Source of the DNA: Bacteroides graminisolvens DSM 19988 = JCM 15093
GTDB lineage: Bacteria; Bacteroidota; Bacteroidia; Bacteroidales; Bacteroidaceae
Assembly (NCBI RefSeq): GCF_000428125.1
Contig: NZ_ATZI01000001.1
Location: 62,001-126,000 of the forward strand
Direction of reading: 5' to 3'
DNA length: 64,000 bases
The notes below the pieces were generated by a model. It worked only from the letters and a program-made list of their open reading frames with translations, did not search any database and had not been told where the DNA came from. This document shows, piece by piece, positions 38,318 to 47,449 of the stretch. The position numbers were made by a program, and so were the translations under genes. Every line of letters starts with the position of its first letter. The first letter of the stretch is position 1.

Positions 38318-39148
38318 ATGAAGGCTTATTTAAAAAAATGGTGGTTGTTCATTCTGATTCTGGCTATGCCGGTTAACAGCATGGCTCAAGAGTATAAGAT
38401 ATGGCAGTTTACCCCCGAACAATTGCCTAAAATAGACGGCAACGCAGCAGATTGGGAAGCTGTTCCCGACTCATTCGTGATCAGCATTGATCGGATGAAA
38501 GAAGATGAAGGGAGATACACCAGCGCCAAGAAGTCAACTTTGGATGTTCGGGTCAAGGTGGCTTGGTGCGCCGGAATCAATCGGTTGTATTTTCTTTACG
38601 AAGCCTATGATAATTATTGGCGATTTAGCGAGAACAGTTTAAATACTGACATATTTGAGGTGGTAGTAGATGGCAACTGCTCAGGCGGCCCTTTTATAGA
38701 CAGATTCTTTCCCGGCAAAAAGACTGACGTATGGCAAAGTTGGTTTAATTTTCACGGTTGTCATGCACAAAACTACCACATTTTCACCCCGCCGCACAAA
38801 GAAGACTGGTGTATGTTGTGGGGACCACAGGTTTGGCTCAAAGAAAAACCTTACGCAGATTACGCATATAAATACCATTTCAAAGAGGGCAAACCCGGAA
38901 AGTTGACACTGGAGTTTTACATTACTCCCTTTGATCATGCAGATGCTGCCGGTCCGCAAAAGTCAAAGCCAACGATTCTACAAGAGAACAAATACGTAGG
39001 TTTGTGCTGGGCCGTCATTGATTATGATGCCGATCCGCAAAATAAAGACGGGTTCTGGAACCTCTCGTCGGAGCATACCATGTATGGCAATGCCGATTAT
39101 CTTTTGAAAATGCGTTTAATGCCTCTCATTAAAAATAAAAAGCCATGA
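38318..39148 (+). CDS. secreted CBM9-like carbohydrate-binding protein
   Basis: The 276-residue protein has a signal peptide (about 1-23, PVNSMAQ) and a single beta-sandwich domain resembling family 9 carbohydrate-binding modules: KIDGNAADWEAVPDSFVI, AWCAGINRLYFLYEAYDNYW, DIFEVVVDGNCSGGPF and YITPFDHADAAGP. It is rich in Trp, His and Tyr, as glycan binders often are. No hydrolase signature is seen. Its stop overlaps the next GH28 start in ATGA, so the two are made together. It may bind RG-I pieces in the periplasm or at the surface (inference). Confidence 0.65.
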   Translation: MKAYLKKWWLFILILAMPVNSMAQEYKIWQFTPEQLPKIDGNAADWEAVPDSFVISIDRMKEDEGRYTSAKKSTLDVRVKVAWCAGINRLYFLYEAYDNYWRFSENSLNTDIFEVVVDGNCSGGPFIDRFFPGKKTDVWQSWFNFHGCHAQNYHIFTPPHKEDWCMLWGPQVWLKEKPYADYAYKYHFKEGKPGKLTLEFYITPFDHADAAGPQKSKPTILQENKYVGLCWAVIDYDADPQNKDGFWNLSSEHTMYGNADYLLKMRLMPLIKNKKP

Positions 39149-40533
39149 AACACATCCTCTGTTTGCTGTTTTTTCTTAGCCTGACAACTGTCGATCTTGT
39201 TGCAGCCACACACAATATCAAAGAATATGGCGCCACAGGAGATGGCAAGCACATCGATTCTCCGGCCATAAATGCTGCTATTGAAGCAGCAGCTCAAAAC
39301 GGCGGAGGCACCGTCTATATTCCAACAGGAAAATACGCTTGCTACTCCATTCGGTTAAAAAGCCACCTGACCATTTATCTGGAAGCAGGTGCTGAAATTA
39401 TAGCAGCATTCCCTACGCAGACAGAAGGTTATGACGAAGCAGAGGAAAACCCTCATAACCTGTATCAGGATTTCGGACATAGTCATTGGAAGAATTCACT
39501 GATGTGGGGCATCGGTCTGGAAGACGTCACCATCTGCGGACCGGGGCTTATCAATGGTAAAGGATTAACCCGTGAAGAAAGCAGATTACCCGGTGTGGGC
39601 AATAAGGCCATCAGTCTCAAATTATGTAAGAATGTAATTCTAAAAGATTTCTCCATGTTACACTGCGGGCATTTCGCTTTGTTGGCTACCGGTGTAGATA
39701 ATCTGACCATTCATAATCTTAAAGTAGATACCAATCGCGACGGATTTGATATTGATTGCTGTCGGAACGTACGAATATCCGATTGTAGTGTGAACTCTCC
39801 CTGGGACGATGCCATCGTGCTCAAAGCATCGTATGCACTAGGTTTTTTTCGTGACACCGAAAACGTTACCATTAACGGTTGTTACGTATCCGGATTTGAT
39901 AAAGGCACCATGATATCGGGTACATACGAACGGCTGCATCCGCAGGCACCCGACCATGGATTTGTAACCGGAAGAATTAAGTTGGGAACCGAATCAAGTG
40001 GAGGCCTTAAGAATATAGCCATTAGTAATTGTATTTTTGAACGTTGTAGGGGACTGGCATTGGAGACCGTTGACGGTGGTCATCTGGAAGATGTTGTTAT
40101 ATCCAACATTACCATGCGCGATATAGTGAATGCCCCTATTTTCTTAAGATTAGGAGCCCGTATGCGTAGTCCGGAAGGAACGGCAATAGGAACGATGAAG
40201 CGCATACGGATAAGCCATGTGAATGTTTTTAATGCCGATTCGAGGTACTCGTGTATCATAAGCGGCATTCCCGGGGCACGGATAGAGGATGTCTCTTTTC
40301 AAGACATTCATATCTATTTTCAAGGGGGTTATACGGAAGAAGACGCCAAGAGAACGCCACCCGAACAGGAAAAAGCGTATCCGGAGCCTTGGATGTTTGG
40401 CACGATTCCCGCTTCAGGTTTTTACGTTAGACATGCTAGGAACATTCATTTTGAGAATGTCAACTTCCATTTTGAAAAGCCCGACGGCAGACCCCTTTAT
40501 GTAACCGATGATGCCGAGATAACCAGAAAATAA
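39145..40533 (+). CDS. glycoside hydrolase family 28 (third GH28)
   Basis: This 462-residue secreted protein has the GH28 beta-helix motifs in a variant form: NIKEYGATGDGKHIDSPAIN, NRDGFDIDCCRNVRISDC, PWDDAIVLKAS, LGTESSGGLKN and FLRLGARMRS. The usual N-T-D motif reads N-R-D here, but the Asp pairs remain, so it should be active. It is the last gene of the plus-strand enzyme unit and marks the right end of the PUL. Confidence 0.86.
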   Translation: MKHILCLLFFLSLTTVDLVAATHNIKEYGATGDGKHIDSPAINAAIEAAAQNGGGTVYIPTGKYACYSIRLKSHLTIYLEAGAEIIAAFPTQTEGYDEAEENPHNLYQDFGHSHWKNSLMWGIGLEDVTICGPGLINGKGLTREESRLPGVGNKAISLKLCKNVILKDFSMLHCGHFALLATGVDNLTIHNLKVDTNRDGFDIDCCRNVRISDCSVNSPWDDAIVLKASYALGFFRDTENVTINGCYVSGFDKGTMISGTYERLHPQAPDHGFVTGRIKLGTESSGGLKNIAISNCIFERCRGLALETVDGGHLEDVVISNITMRDIVNAPIFLRLGARMRSPEGTAIGTMKRIRISHVNVFNADSRYSCIISGIPGARIEDVSFQDIHIYFQGGYTEEDAKRTPPEQEKAYPEPWMFGTIPASGFYVRHARNIHFENVNFHFEKPDGRPLYVTDDAEITRK

Positions 40534-40546
40534 GTCTACATAGATG

Positions 40547-40620
40547 TTTTTATTGTCTTTTTGCAATAAAATAACGGTATAAAACCATTATCTTTGCACG
40601 TTGCAAAAAGATAATAAAAA
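40547..40620. repeat. 20-bp inverted repeat flanking the metG -7 box
   Basis: The arm at 40547-40566 and the reverse complement of the arm at 40601-40620 match at 19 of 20 positions, with 34 nt between them. The -7 box TATCTTTG (40589-40596) lies inside. The right arm lies at the expected transcription start and 5' leader of metG. The form is like an invertible promoter segment or a large operator; neither is shown. Confidence 0.75.
40589..40596 (+). promoter_or_regulatory. -7 box for metG
   Basis: TATCTTTG matches TAnnTTTG, 32 bp before the metG ATG. The nearest TTTG upstream (40560-40563, inside the left repeat arm) is 25 bp away, longer than usual spacing. Confidence 0.45.
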
Positions 40621-40628
40621 CTCAAGAT

Positions 40629-42668
40629 ATGGATAAAAAGTTCAAAAGAACAACCGTGACCTCAGCACTTCCTTACGCAAATGGTCCGGTTCATATTGGC
40701 CACTTGGCAGGTGTTTATGTACCCGCAGATATTTACGTGCGCTATTTAAGGTTGAAAAAACAAGACGTTTTGTTTGTCGGTGGATCTGATGAACACGGAG
40801 TACCCATTACCATCCGTGCTAAAAAAGAAGGAATCACCCCTCAAGACGTAGTTGATCGTTATCACTCAATCATTAAAAAATCATTTGAAGACTTTGGTAT
40901 TTCATTTGATATTTATTCGCGTACATCATCTGAGACACATCACAAACTGGCTTCAGACTTTTTCCGTACCTTGTACGACAAAGGAGAGTTTGTAGAAAAA
41001 ACGTCCGAACAATATTACGACGAAACGGCACATCAGTTTCTGGCCGACCGTTACATTACCGGTGAATGTCCGCATTGCCACTCCGAAGGAGCTTACGGCG
41101 ATCAATGTGAAAAGTGCGGAACCTCACTTTCTCCCACTGATCTGATTAACCCCAAAAGCGCTATTAGCGGAAGCAAACCCGTGGTGAAAGAGACAAAGCA
41201 TTGGTACTTGCCTTTGGACAAGCATGAAGGGTGGTTGCGCCAATGGATTCTGGAGGATCATAAAGAGTGGCGTCCCAATGTGTACGGACAGTGTAAAAGC
41301 TGGCTCGACATGGGCTTACAGCCTCGTGCGGTGAGCCGTGACCTTGATTGGGGAATCCCTGTACCGGTTGAAGGTGCAGAAGGAAAAGTACTTTATGTAT
41401 GGTTCGATGCACCCATCGGATATATTTCAAATACCAAAGAGCTACTGCCTGATACGTGGGAAACCTGGTGGAAGGATGAAGAAACCCGTTTGGTACACTT
41501 CATCGGAAAAGACAACATTGTATTCCATTGCATCGTATTCCCTGCTATGTTGAAAGCAGAAGGAAGCTATATATTGCCCGATAATGTACCTAGTAATGAA
41601 TTCCTGAATTTGGAAGGTGATAAAATATCAACTTCGCGCAATTGGGCAGTATGGTTACATGAATATCTGGAAGAATTTCCCGGAAAACAAGACGTTCTTC
41701 GCTATGTGTTGACCGCCAATGCTCCGGAAACGAAAGACAATGATTTCACATGGAAAGATTTTCAGGCGCGCAATAATAATGAATTAGTAGCTGTTTACGG
41801 TAACTTTGTTAACCGCGCTCTGGTACTTACTCAAAAGTATTTTGAAGGAAAGGTTCCGCAAGCAGGCGAACTGACTGAATACGACAAAGAAACATTGAAG
41901 GAATTTGCTGATGTTAAAACGGAAGTTGAAAAACTACTCAATGTATTCAAATTCCGCGATGCACAAAAAGAAGCAATGAACCTTGCCCGTATCGGAAACA
42001 AATACCTGGCCGACACTGAGCCCTGGAAACTGGCTAAAACAGATATGGACAGAGTAGCTACCATCCTGAACATCAGCTTGCAGTTAGTGGCCAACTTAGC
42101 TATAGCCTTTGAGCCTTTCTTGCCGTTCAGCTCTGAGAAATTACGTAGAATGCTCAATATGGAGAGTTTTGACTGGGCCAATCTGGGACAAACAGATCTA
42201 TTACAAGCCGGTCATGCACTCAACACACCCGAATTACTATTCGAGAAGATTGAAGACAGCACCATTGAAGCTCAGGTGCAAAAATTACTCGATACCAAAA
42301 AAGCAAACGAAGAAGCCAACTACAAGGCCAACCCCATCCGTGCTAATATTGAATTCGACGATTTCATGAAGCTCGACATACGCGTTGGTACCGTTTTGGA
42401 ATGCCAGAAAGTGCCCAAAGCAGATAAACTGTTGCAATTCCGTATTGACGACGGCTTGGAACAAAGAACCATTGTATCGGGCATCGCCCAGCATTACCAA
42501 CCCGAAGAATTGGTAGGGAAACAAGTTTGCTTCATAGCCAACTTAGCTCCACGTAAGCTCAAAGGGATTGTTAGTGAAGGAATGATTCTTTCTGCGGAAA
42601 ACAATGATGGAAGCTTGGCTGTTATCATGCCCCAAAAAGAGGTTAAGCCGGGAAGCGAAGTTAAATAG
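40629..42668 (+). CDS. metG: methionine--tRNA ligase
   Basis: The 679-residue cytoplasmic enzyme charges tRNA-Met. It has the class I motif [16 protein letters not shown] (HIGH variant), a zinc knuckle region [18 protein letters not shown], the second class I motif as [11 protein letters not shown] (KMSKS variant), the anticodon-binding helical domain, and a C-terminal tRNA-binding OB domain (about 575-679, [24 protein letters not shown]). Length and layout fit bacterial MetRS with the C-terminal extension. It is not part of the PUL and starts the next region. Confidence 0.97.
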   Translation: MDKKFKRTTVTSALPYANGPVHIGHLAGVYVPADIYVRYLRLKKQDVLFVGGSDEHGVPITIRAKKEGITPQDVVDRYHSIIKKSFEDFGISFDIYSRTSSETHHKLASDFFRTLYDKGEFVEKTSEQYYDETAHQFLADRYITGECPHCHSEGAYGDQCEKCGTSLSPTDLINPKSAISGSKPVVKETKHWYLPLDKHEGWLRQWILEDHKEWRPNVYGQCKSWLDMGLQPRAVSRDLDWGIPVPVEGAEGKVLYVWFDAPIGYISNTKELLPDTWETWWKDEETRLVHFIGKDNIVFHCIVFPAMLKAEGSYILPDNVPSNEFLNLEGDKISTSRNWAVWLHEYLEEFPGKQDVLRYVLTANAPETKDNDFTWKDFQARNNNELVAVYGNFVNRALVLTQKYFEGKVPQAGELTEYDKETLKEFADVKTEVEKLLNVFKFRDAQKEAMNLARIGNKYLADTEPWKLAKTDMDRVATILNISLQLVANLAIAFEPFLPFSSEKLRRMLNMESFDWANLGQTDLLQAGHALNTPELLFEKIEDSTIEAQVQKLLDTKKANEEANYKANPIRANIEFDDFMKLDIRVGTVLECQKVPKADKLLQFRIDDGLEQRTIVSGIAQHYQPEELVGKQVCFIANLAPRKLKGIVSEGMILSAENNDGSLAVIMPQKEVKPGSEVK

Positions 42669-42694
42669 ACGCTTTTTTTTAAGCTATTAGCATA

Positions 42695-44140
42695 ATGAAA
42701 GAGCAATCGCTAAAACAAAAAACAGTCGGAGCTCTGCTCTGGAACTTGTTGGACCGTATGGGACAACAAGTTCTGTTGTTTATTGTAGGCATCATCGTTG
42801 CCAACATCCTCTCCGTAGAGGATTACTCATTGGTGGGGATGCTTGCTATCTTTACCGCTATTGCCAATATTGTGCTCGACAGTGGTTTCAGCTCCGCTTT
42901 AATTCGGAAGCAAGACGCTACCGAAGAAGATTATAGTTCCGTTTTTTACTTCAATCTTTCTATTAGCGTAGTACTATATGCCATCCTTTTCTTTGCCGCC
43001 CCTTACATTGCTCAGTTCTATAATCAACCGTTATTGACAGATCTTACCCGGATCATCTTTCTAAGCCTGCCGTTCAACTCGCTAAGCTTAATACAAAACA
43101 CCCTTCTGAACAAGAAGATAGAGTTCAAAAGGCTTGCAAAGATAAACTTTATATCCTTGTTGATATCAGGTGGCTGCTCACTGGCTATGGCCTATAACGG
43201 AATGGGTGTATGGACATTGGCATGGCAGCCGGTTATCTTGTCGTTTAGCAAATCTGCCCTGCTTTGGATGTCAAACAAATGGCGACCGAAGCTGATCTTT
43301 AAACTCTCTAACATCCAGAGTTTGTTTGGTTTTGCTTCATCTCTGTTGCTTGCCAGCCTCATCAATTCTATTTTTACAAACATCTATTCAGTAGCCATCG
43401 GTAAGTTGTATCCTACCAAAGATCTGGGCTATTATTCTCAGGGTAACAAGATCAGCCTGATGGTTATCAGTTCCATCTATTCCAGTCTGCAAGCTGCCAC
43501 ATATCCTATTTTTTCGAGCATTCAAGACGACAAAGAAAGAAGCATCCGGTCTTACAGAAAAACCATACGTTTTACTGCATTCCTTACCTTTCCGTTAATG
43601 ATTGGACTTGTTTCCATAGCCGAACCGTTGATTTCTATTCTTCTGAAAAAGGAATGGGCGGGCTGTATACCCTTCTTTCAGCTCACCTGTATAGCCGGTA
43701 TCTTTACCATACTAACATCCATCAACCAAAATTTCATTAAAGTATATGGTCGGTCTGACGTTATATTCAAATTAGAAATAGTCCGTACCGTTCTTATTAT
43801 TCTTGGCCTCTTGGTTTCATTAAAAGAAAGCGCCTTAGTCATGATTGGCATTCAAACACTCATTCAGGCAATTATCTACCTGATCAGCATAATCTATATT
43901 GGCCACTCTATTGAATATTCATGGACGAAACAACTCAAGGACATACTTCCCTATACAGTGATTTCAGTTTTGATGTGGGGACTGCTAGTGATACCTGAAT
44001 ATTACATAGGTTCCTATTACGCGTTGCTTCTGACTAAAATGACGATTGGCATCCTTTTCTATTACATAACCAATAAGTACTTAGGATCACAAATACTTCG
44101 GGAAGCCGTTGAAATACTCTTTAAACAAAAATCCAAATAA
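42695..44140 (+). CDS. oligosaccharide flippase, Wzx/MOP family
   Basis: The 481-residue protein is almost all membrane helices, about 12-14 segments, starting with KQKTVGALLWNLLDRMGQQVLLFIVG, typical of WzxC-like lipopolysaccharide or capsule flippases. These move undecaprenyl-linked glycan units to the periplasmic side. Family motifs include SSALIRKQDATEEDYSSVF and YSQGNKISLMVI. It is followed directly by a glycosyltransferase (1 bp gap), which supports a surface-glycan role. Confidence 0.85.
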   Translation: MKEQSLKQKTVGALLWNLLDRMGQQVLLFIVGIIVANILSVEDYSLVGMLAIFTAIANIVLDSGFSSALIRKQDATEEDYSSVFYFNLSISVVLYAILFFAAPYIAQFYNQPLLTDLTRIIFLSLPFNSLSLIQNTLLNKKIEFKRLAKINFISLLISGGCSLAMAYNGMGVWTLAWQPVILSFSKSALLWMSNKWRPKLIFKLSNIQSLFGFASSLLLASLINSIFTNIYSVAIGKLYPTKDLGYYSQGNKISLMVISSIYSSLQAATYPIFSSIQDDKERSIRSYRKTIRFTAFLTFPLMIGLVSIAEPLISILLKKEWAGCIPFFQLTCIAGIFTILTSINQNFIKVYGRSDVIFKLEIVRTVLIILGLLVSLKESALVMIGIQTLIQAIIYLISIIYIGHSIEYSWTKQLKDILPYTVISVLMWGLLVIPEYYIGSYYALLLTKMTIGILFYYITNKYLGSQILREAVEILFKQKSK

Positions 44141-44141
44141 C

Positions 44142-45140
44142 ATGAACTCTCCATCAGTAAAAGTAAGTATCATTATGTTGGCATACAACATAGGTCGGTA
44201 TATTGAAACTGCCATAAAAGGAGTTGTGCAACAAAAAACCAATTACCAGATACAACTCGTAATTGCCGAAGATTGCAGCACAGACAACACATTGGAAATA
44301 TGTACCCGTTACAAAGAATTGTATCCTGATATAATTACATTGGTAGCACACGAAAAAAACAGGGGATTACAACGGAATTTCATGTCGGCACACGAACATT
44401 GCACCGGTGAATACATCGCAATTTGTGATGGAGATGATTATTGGATAGACCGGAAGAAACTACAACGCATGACCGATTTCATGGACAAACATCCTGATTT
44501 CGCCATCTGTTTCCATCGTGTCATTAATTACTACGAAGAAGACGGAAGTAAAAGTTTATCAAACGGTGGGCAGAAACAAATTACAGATATCAGAGACCTT
44601 GCCAGAGGGAATTACATAACCAACTCATCTTCACTTTTCAGGCGGAGTTACTACCCACAAGTGCCCGAATGGTTTGGTCAGATTAACCTATGTGATTATG
44701 CCATGCACATGCTGAACGCACAACATGGAAAGATATACTATTTCAAACGTCCCATGGCAGTATACCGCAAACACAGCAAAGGAATATGGAGCGAGAGAGA
44801 TACCGATAAAAAGCTAGCCATAACATTACATGTCAGAGAGCTCTTAATGGATTACTTCAAAGATCAAGTAGAAATTCTTCAAGGGCTCAGACAGTCCCAT
44901 AAATCCATCTCATTAAACCTGATCAGGTATTATATGCAGAAAGGAGATACCAACATGGTAACAGTTGTAGAAGACAGAATTCTCACATACAACCCGGGAA
45001 TAGAGAGACAACAACTGCAAAAAGAAGCCGCAGATACCTCATTAACTCTGAAACAACGCTTGCGACAGTCGGTTATGCACTGCATGAAACAGGGCAGAGT
45101 TTTGGTATCACGATTAATGCCTCTGCCCGGAGTTCGATAA
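44142..45140 (+). CDS. family 2 glycosyltransferase
   Basis: The frame opens with TTG at 44109 inside the flippase gene, but the ATG at 44142 is the sensible start (product 332 residues, MNSPSVKVSIIMLAYN). GT-A motifs are visible: SIIMLAYNIGRYIETAIKGV, IAEDCSTDNTL and ICDGDDYW (the DxD metal site). It transfers a sugar from a nucleotide donor on the cytoplasmic side; the sugar is unknown. It is convergent with the KDN operon, 3 bp apart. Confidence 0.85.
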   Translation: MNSPSVKVSIIMLAYNIGRYIETAIKGVVQQKTNYQIQLVIAEDCSTDNTLEICTRYKELYPDIITLVAHEKNRGLQRNFMSAHEHCTGEYIAICDGDDYWIDRKKLQRMTDFMDKHPDFAICFHRVINYYEEDGSKSLSNGGQKQITDIRDLARGNYITNSSSLFRRSYYPQVPEWFGQINLCDYAMHMLNAQHGKIYYFKRPMAVYRKHSKGIWSERDTDKKLAITLHVRELLMDYFKDQVEILQGLRQSHKSISLNLIRYYMQKGDTNMVTVVEDRILTYNPGIERQQLQKEAADTSLTLKQRLRQSVMHCMKQGRVLVSRLMPLPGVR

Positions 45141-45143
45141 AAG

Positions 45144-45644
45144 CTACATGACACGACGTAAGGCCTCTTCCAGCATGCCATTATTGACCAATATCTTCTC
45201 TACAAATTCCCTAAAGGCACCAAAGCCACCGTGAGCAGACGTGACATAATGAACTTCCTTTTTGATATAAACTGGAGTATTAGCCGGAGAGGCACTAAAG
45301 CCAACCTCTCTGAGAAGACGGATGTCATTGATATCATCACCAATAAAAGCCACATCGGCGAGAGTAATACCCATTTCCTCGCATAATTCACGCGCCTTAG
45401 CCAATTTATCATTAACTCCCAGATAACAACGTTCTATCTTCAATTTAGCCGCACGTTTCTGTACAATCTGCGTATTCTCGCCGGTCATAATGGCAACCGG
45501 AATACCAAATTCACGGAGGAAAAGCACACCCCAGCCATCTTTAACTGAAAAACGTTTCATGACATCACCATCGGCCGTATAATACATGCCACCGTCTGTC
45601 CACACACCATCAATATCTGTAATCACCAATTTGGGTAAAGCCAT
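45144..45644 (-). CDS. KDN-9-phosphate phosphatase (KdsC-like HAD)
   Basis: This 166-residue HAD phosphatase (type C0, no cap) has the nucleophile motif VITDIDGVWTDG, TGEN and GDDINDI. Its family is usually labelled KDO-8-phosphate phosphatase. However, Glu56, Arg64 and Lys67 are present, and these are, as I recall, the residues that mark the Bacteroides thetaiotaomicron enzyme BT1713 as a KDN-9-phosphate phosphatase. It is the last gene of an operon with a NeuB-like synthase and a cytidylyltransferase, the same trio as in that species. It should remove phosphate from KDN-9-P to give KDN. Confidence 0.8.
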   Translation of the reverse strand: MALPKLVITDIDGVWTDGGMYYTADGDVMKRFSVKDGWGVLFLREFGIPVAIMTGENTQIVQKRAAKLKIERCYLGVNDKLAKARELCEEMGITLADVAFIGDDINDIRLLREVGFSASPANTPVYIKKEVHYVTSAHGGFGAFREFVEKILVNNGMLEEALRRVM

Positions 45645-45649
45645 ATCTT

Positions 45650-46690
45650 CTATTCTATATCTTTGGGATAAATTATTTCGTTACGCTTAATGGTTGCCTT
45701 CACCTTTTTACCGACAACCCTATCTTTGTCGACCCATTTGTAGCCATCGCCCGGACTTAACAAATGAATATCATCTTCCGTAATAACATGACCGGGTAAT
45801 AATTCCTGCCTAGTAGCTATTGAGCGTTCAAGTTTTACTTTGGCACCAGCCACACTCTCATCAATATAAAGTTCCTCTTCGCCTAACCACCTCTCGGCTA
45901 TTCGTATATCTCTAATCATGCGGTTTACCCCCTCAGGCCCTAAAGAGCCCAATTGGTCGGTTCCTTTCATGTGCCGATCAATCGTGATGTGCTTTTCAAT
46001 GATTTCAGCACCCATACCTACAGCCACAACCGGAGCAGAAATGCCAATGGTATGATCCGAGAAACCAATACGATATTGTCCGTAATGCTTTTTCAGATAA
46101 GTAATGGTTTTCAAATTCAGGTTATCCGGATAAGTAGGATATTGAGAGACACAGTGCAAAATGGATATCTCAGAATGATATCGCGTAATCACAGCCAGTG
46201 CCTCATCCAACTCTTTTTTACCCGCCATACCCGTTGATAAGATGATGGGTATTTTCGTTTCCGCCATAATTTCCAACAAAGGCAAGTTCGTCAAGTCACG
46301 GCTCGCCACCTTTAAGAAGTCAGGAGTAAACAGTTTGAGCAAAGACATGCAACCTCTTGAACAAAGAGTCTCCACAAAATCGAGCCCTAAAGACTTAGCG
46401 TGTTTATATACTTCAAAGTGTTCTTCATCGGTAAGCTCTAAGAAAGCACGATGCTCTCCATAAGTCCGTCCAAAAGAATGCGGAGAGTCATACAACCTAT
46501 TCATCTGAGAATCAGTAAGTTCCTCATTCAAATCACGTTTAGTCATTTTCACCGCATCCATAGGACACAAGTCCAAACCAAAGACCTCCTCCTTTACAGG
46601 ACGCGATACTAAATCAACAATAAGTTTAGCGATGTCAACCGATCCATTATGATTCTGTCCTATTTCACCTATTATATAAGTACTCTTCAT
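45650..46690 (-). CDS. KDN-9-phosphate synthase (NeuB/SpsE family)
   Basis: The 346-residue protein begins at the ATG at 46690 (a GTG one codon earlier is possible). It has the NeuB-type TIM barrel (YIIGEIGQNHNGSVDIAKLI, LKVASRDLTNLPLLE, LSTGMAGKKELDEAL, IGFSDHTIG, EIIEKHITID) and a C-terminal antifreeze-like SAF domain (LLPGHVITEDDIHLLSPGDG). Enzymes of this family condense phosphoenolpyruvate with a hexose or hexosamine derivative. Paired with a phosphatase, it likely makes the 9-phosphate, with mannose-6-phosphate as acceptor if the product is KDN (inference from the partner gene). Confidence 0.85.
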   Translation of the reverse strand: MKSTYIIGEIGQNHNGSVDIAKLIVDLVSRPVKEEVFGLDLCPMDAVKMTKRDLNEELTDSQMNRLYDSPHSFGRTYGEHRAFLELTDEEHFEVYKHAKSLGLDFVETLCSRGCMSLLKLFTPDFLKVASRDLTNLPLLEIMAETKIPIILSTGMAGKKELDEALAVITRYHSEISILHCVSQYPTYPDNLNLKTITYLKKHYGQYRIGFSDHTIGISAPVVAVGMGAEIIEKHITIDRHMKGTDQLGSLGPEGVNRMIRDIRIAERWLGEEELYIDESVAGAKVKLERSIATRQELLPGHVITEDDIHLLSPGDGYKWVDKDRVVGKKVKATIKRNEIIYPKDIE

Positions 46691-46696
46691 CACCTA

Positions 46697-47449
46697 TTAT
46701 TTTTCATTTTTTGCAATATTCTCCAGCATCTTCGCACGATAGTCCGGATGCTGCTTTACTAACTGTAGCAATTCACTCACTCCGCCTCCATTGATAGCCT
46801 TAAAATCAGCATACAAATTCTGGAGCAACATAAAATCGTCCATTGTATCGAGCGTGAAACGCAGATCAAACCTTCCTTCCAGATAATCGGGTAACGGCAA
46901 CAATCGAACGGAAAACTCTTCGGGATGAGTGTACATGTAAATTGTAACATGCTCCACATAAAGTTTCTGCTGCGTAACCTTTGCTATTCGTTTCAAGGCA
47001 TCCAGCGTAGTGACTTCCGCAAACAATCCCAGATGCGATTTAATGGTAGGCCTTCCGTCTTCAAAGCCAAACGCCACGTAATCAGCCGGCAATTCATCAT
47101 GTGCATTTAGCAATGTTTTAAAGCTGTCCGGCTGCAGAAACGGATTATCCGAACACACACGCACCATTCTGTCCAGTCCAAAAGCTTCTCCCGCTTTAAT
47201 AAAGCGATCTAACACATTATCCTCATCGCCACGAAAACAATGAATGCCCAGTTTACGGGCAGTCTCTTCCAGCGCATCATCATGCTTTCTTACCGTAGTA
47301 GCCAGTACAATACACATTTCCGGAAAAGCCGCCTTTATATTTCCTATCAAAATATCAAGAATGCATCTTTCTCCATCAAACGGCAGCAAAATCTTGTTAT
47401 GCAACCGAGTAGAGCCCGTACGAGCCTGAATAACTATTCCATCTTTCAT
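46697..47449 (-). CDS. cytidylyltransferase, SpsF-like (probable CMP-KDN synthetase)
   Basis: The 250-residue protein has the nucleotidyltransferase start GIVIQARTGSTRLHNKILLP, a variant of the CMP-sugar synthetase P-loop, followed by FRGDEDNVLDRFI, VRVCSDNPFLQPD and FTLDTMDDFMLL, as in the SpsF family. Its start codon overlaps the stop of the upstream gene in ATGA, and the synthase follows after 6 bp. In this operon it most likely activates KDN to CMP-KDN for transfer to a surface glycan. Confidence 0.78.
   Translation of the reverse strand: MKDGIVIQARTGSTRLHNKILLPFDGERCILDILIGNIKAAFPEMCIVLATTVRKHDDALEETARKLGIHCFRGDEDNVLDRFIKAGEAFGLDRMVRVCSDNPFLQPDSFKTLLNAHDELPADYVAFGFEDGRPTIKSHLGLFAEVTTLDALKRIAKVTQQKLYVEHVTIYMYTHPEEFSVRLLPLPDYLEGRFDLRFTLDTMDDFMLLQNLYADFKAINGGGVSELLQLVKQHPDYRAKMLENIAKNEK

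Noticed and set aside
45144..45644. Naming the phosphatase kdsC
   Set aside because: The specificity residues and the operon partners fit KDN-9-phosphate phosphatase better.
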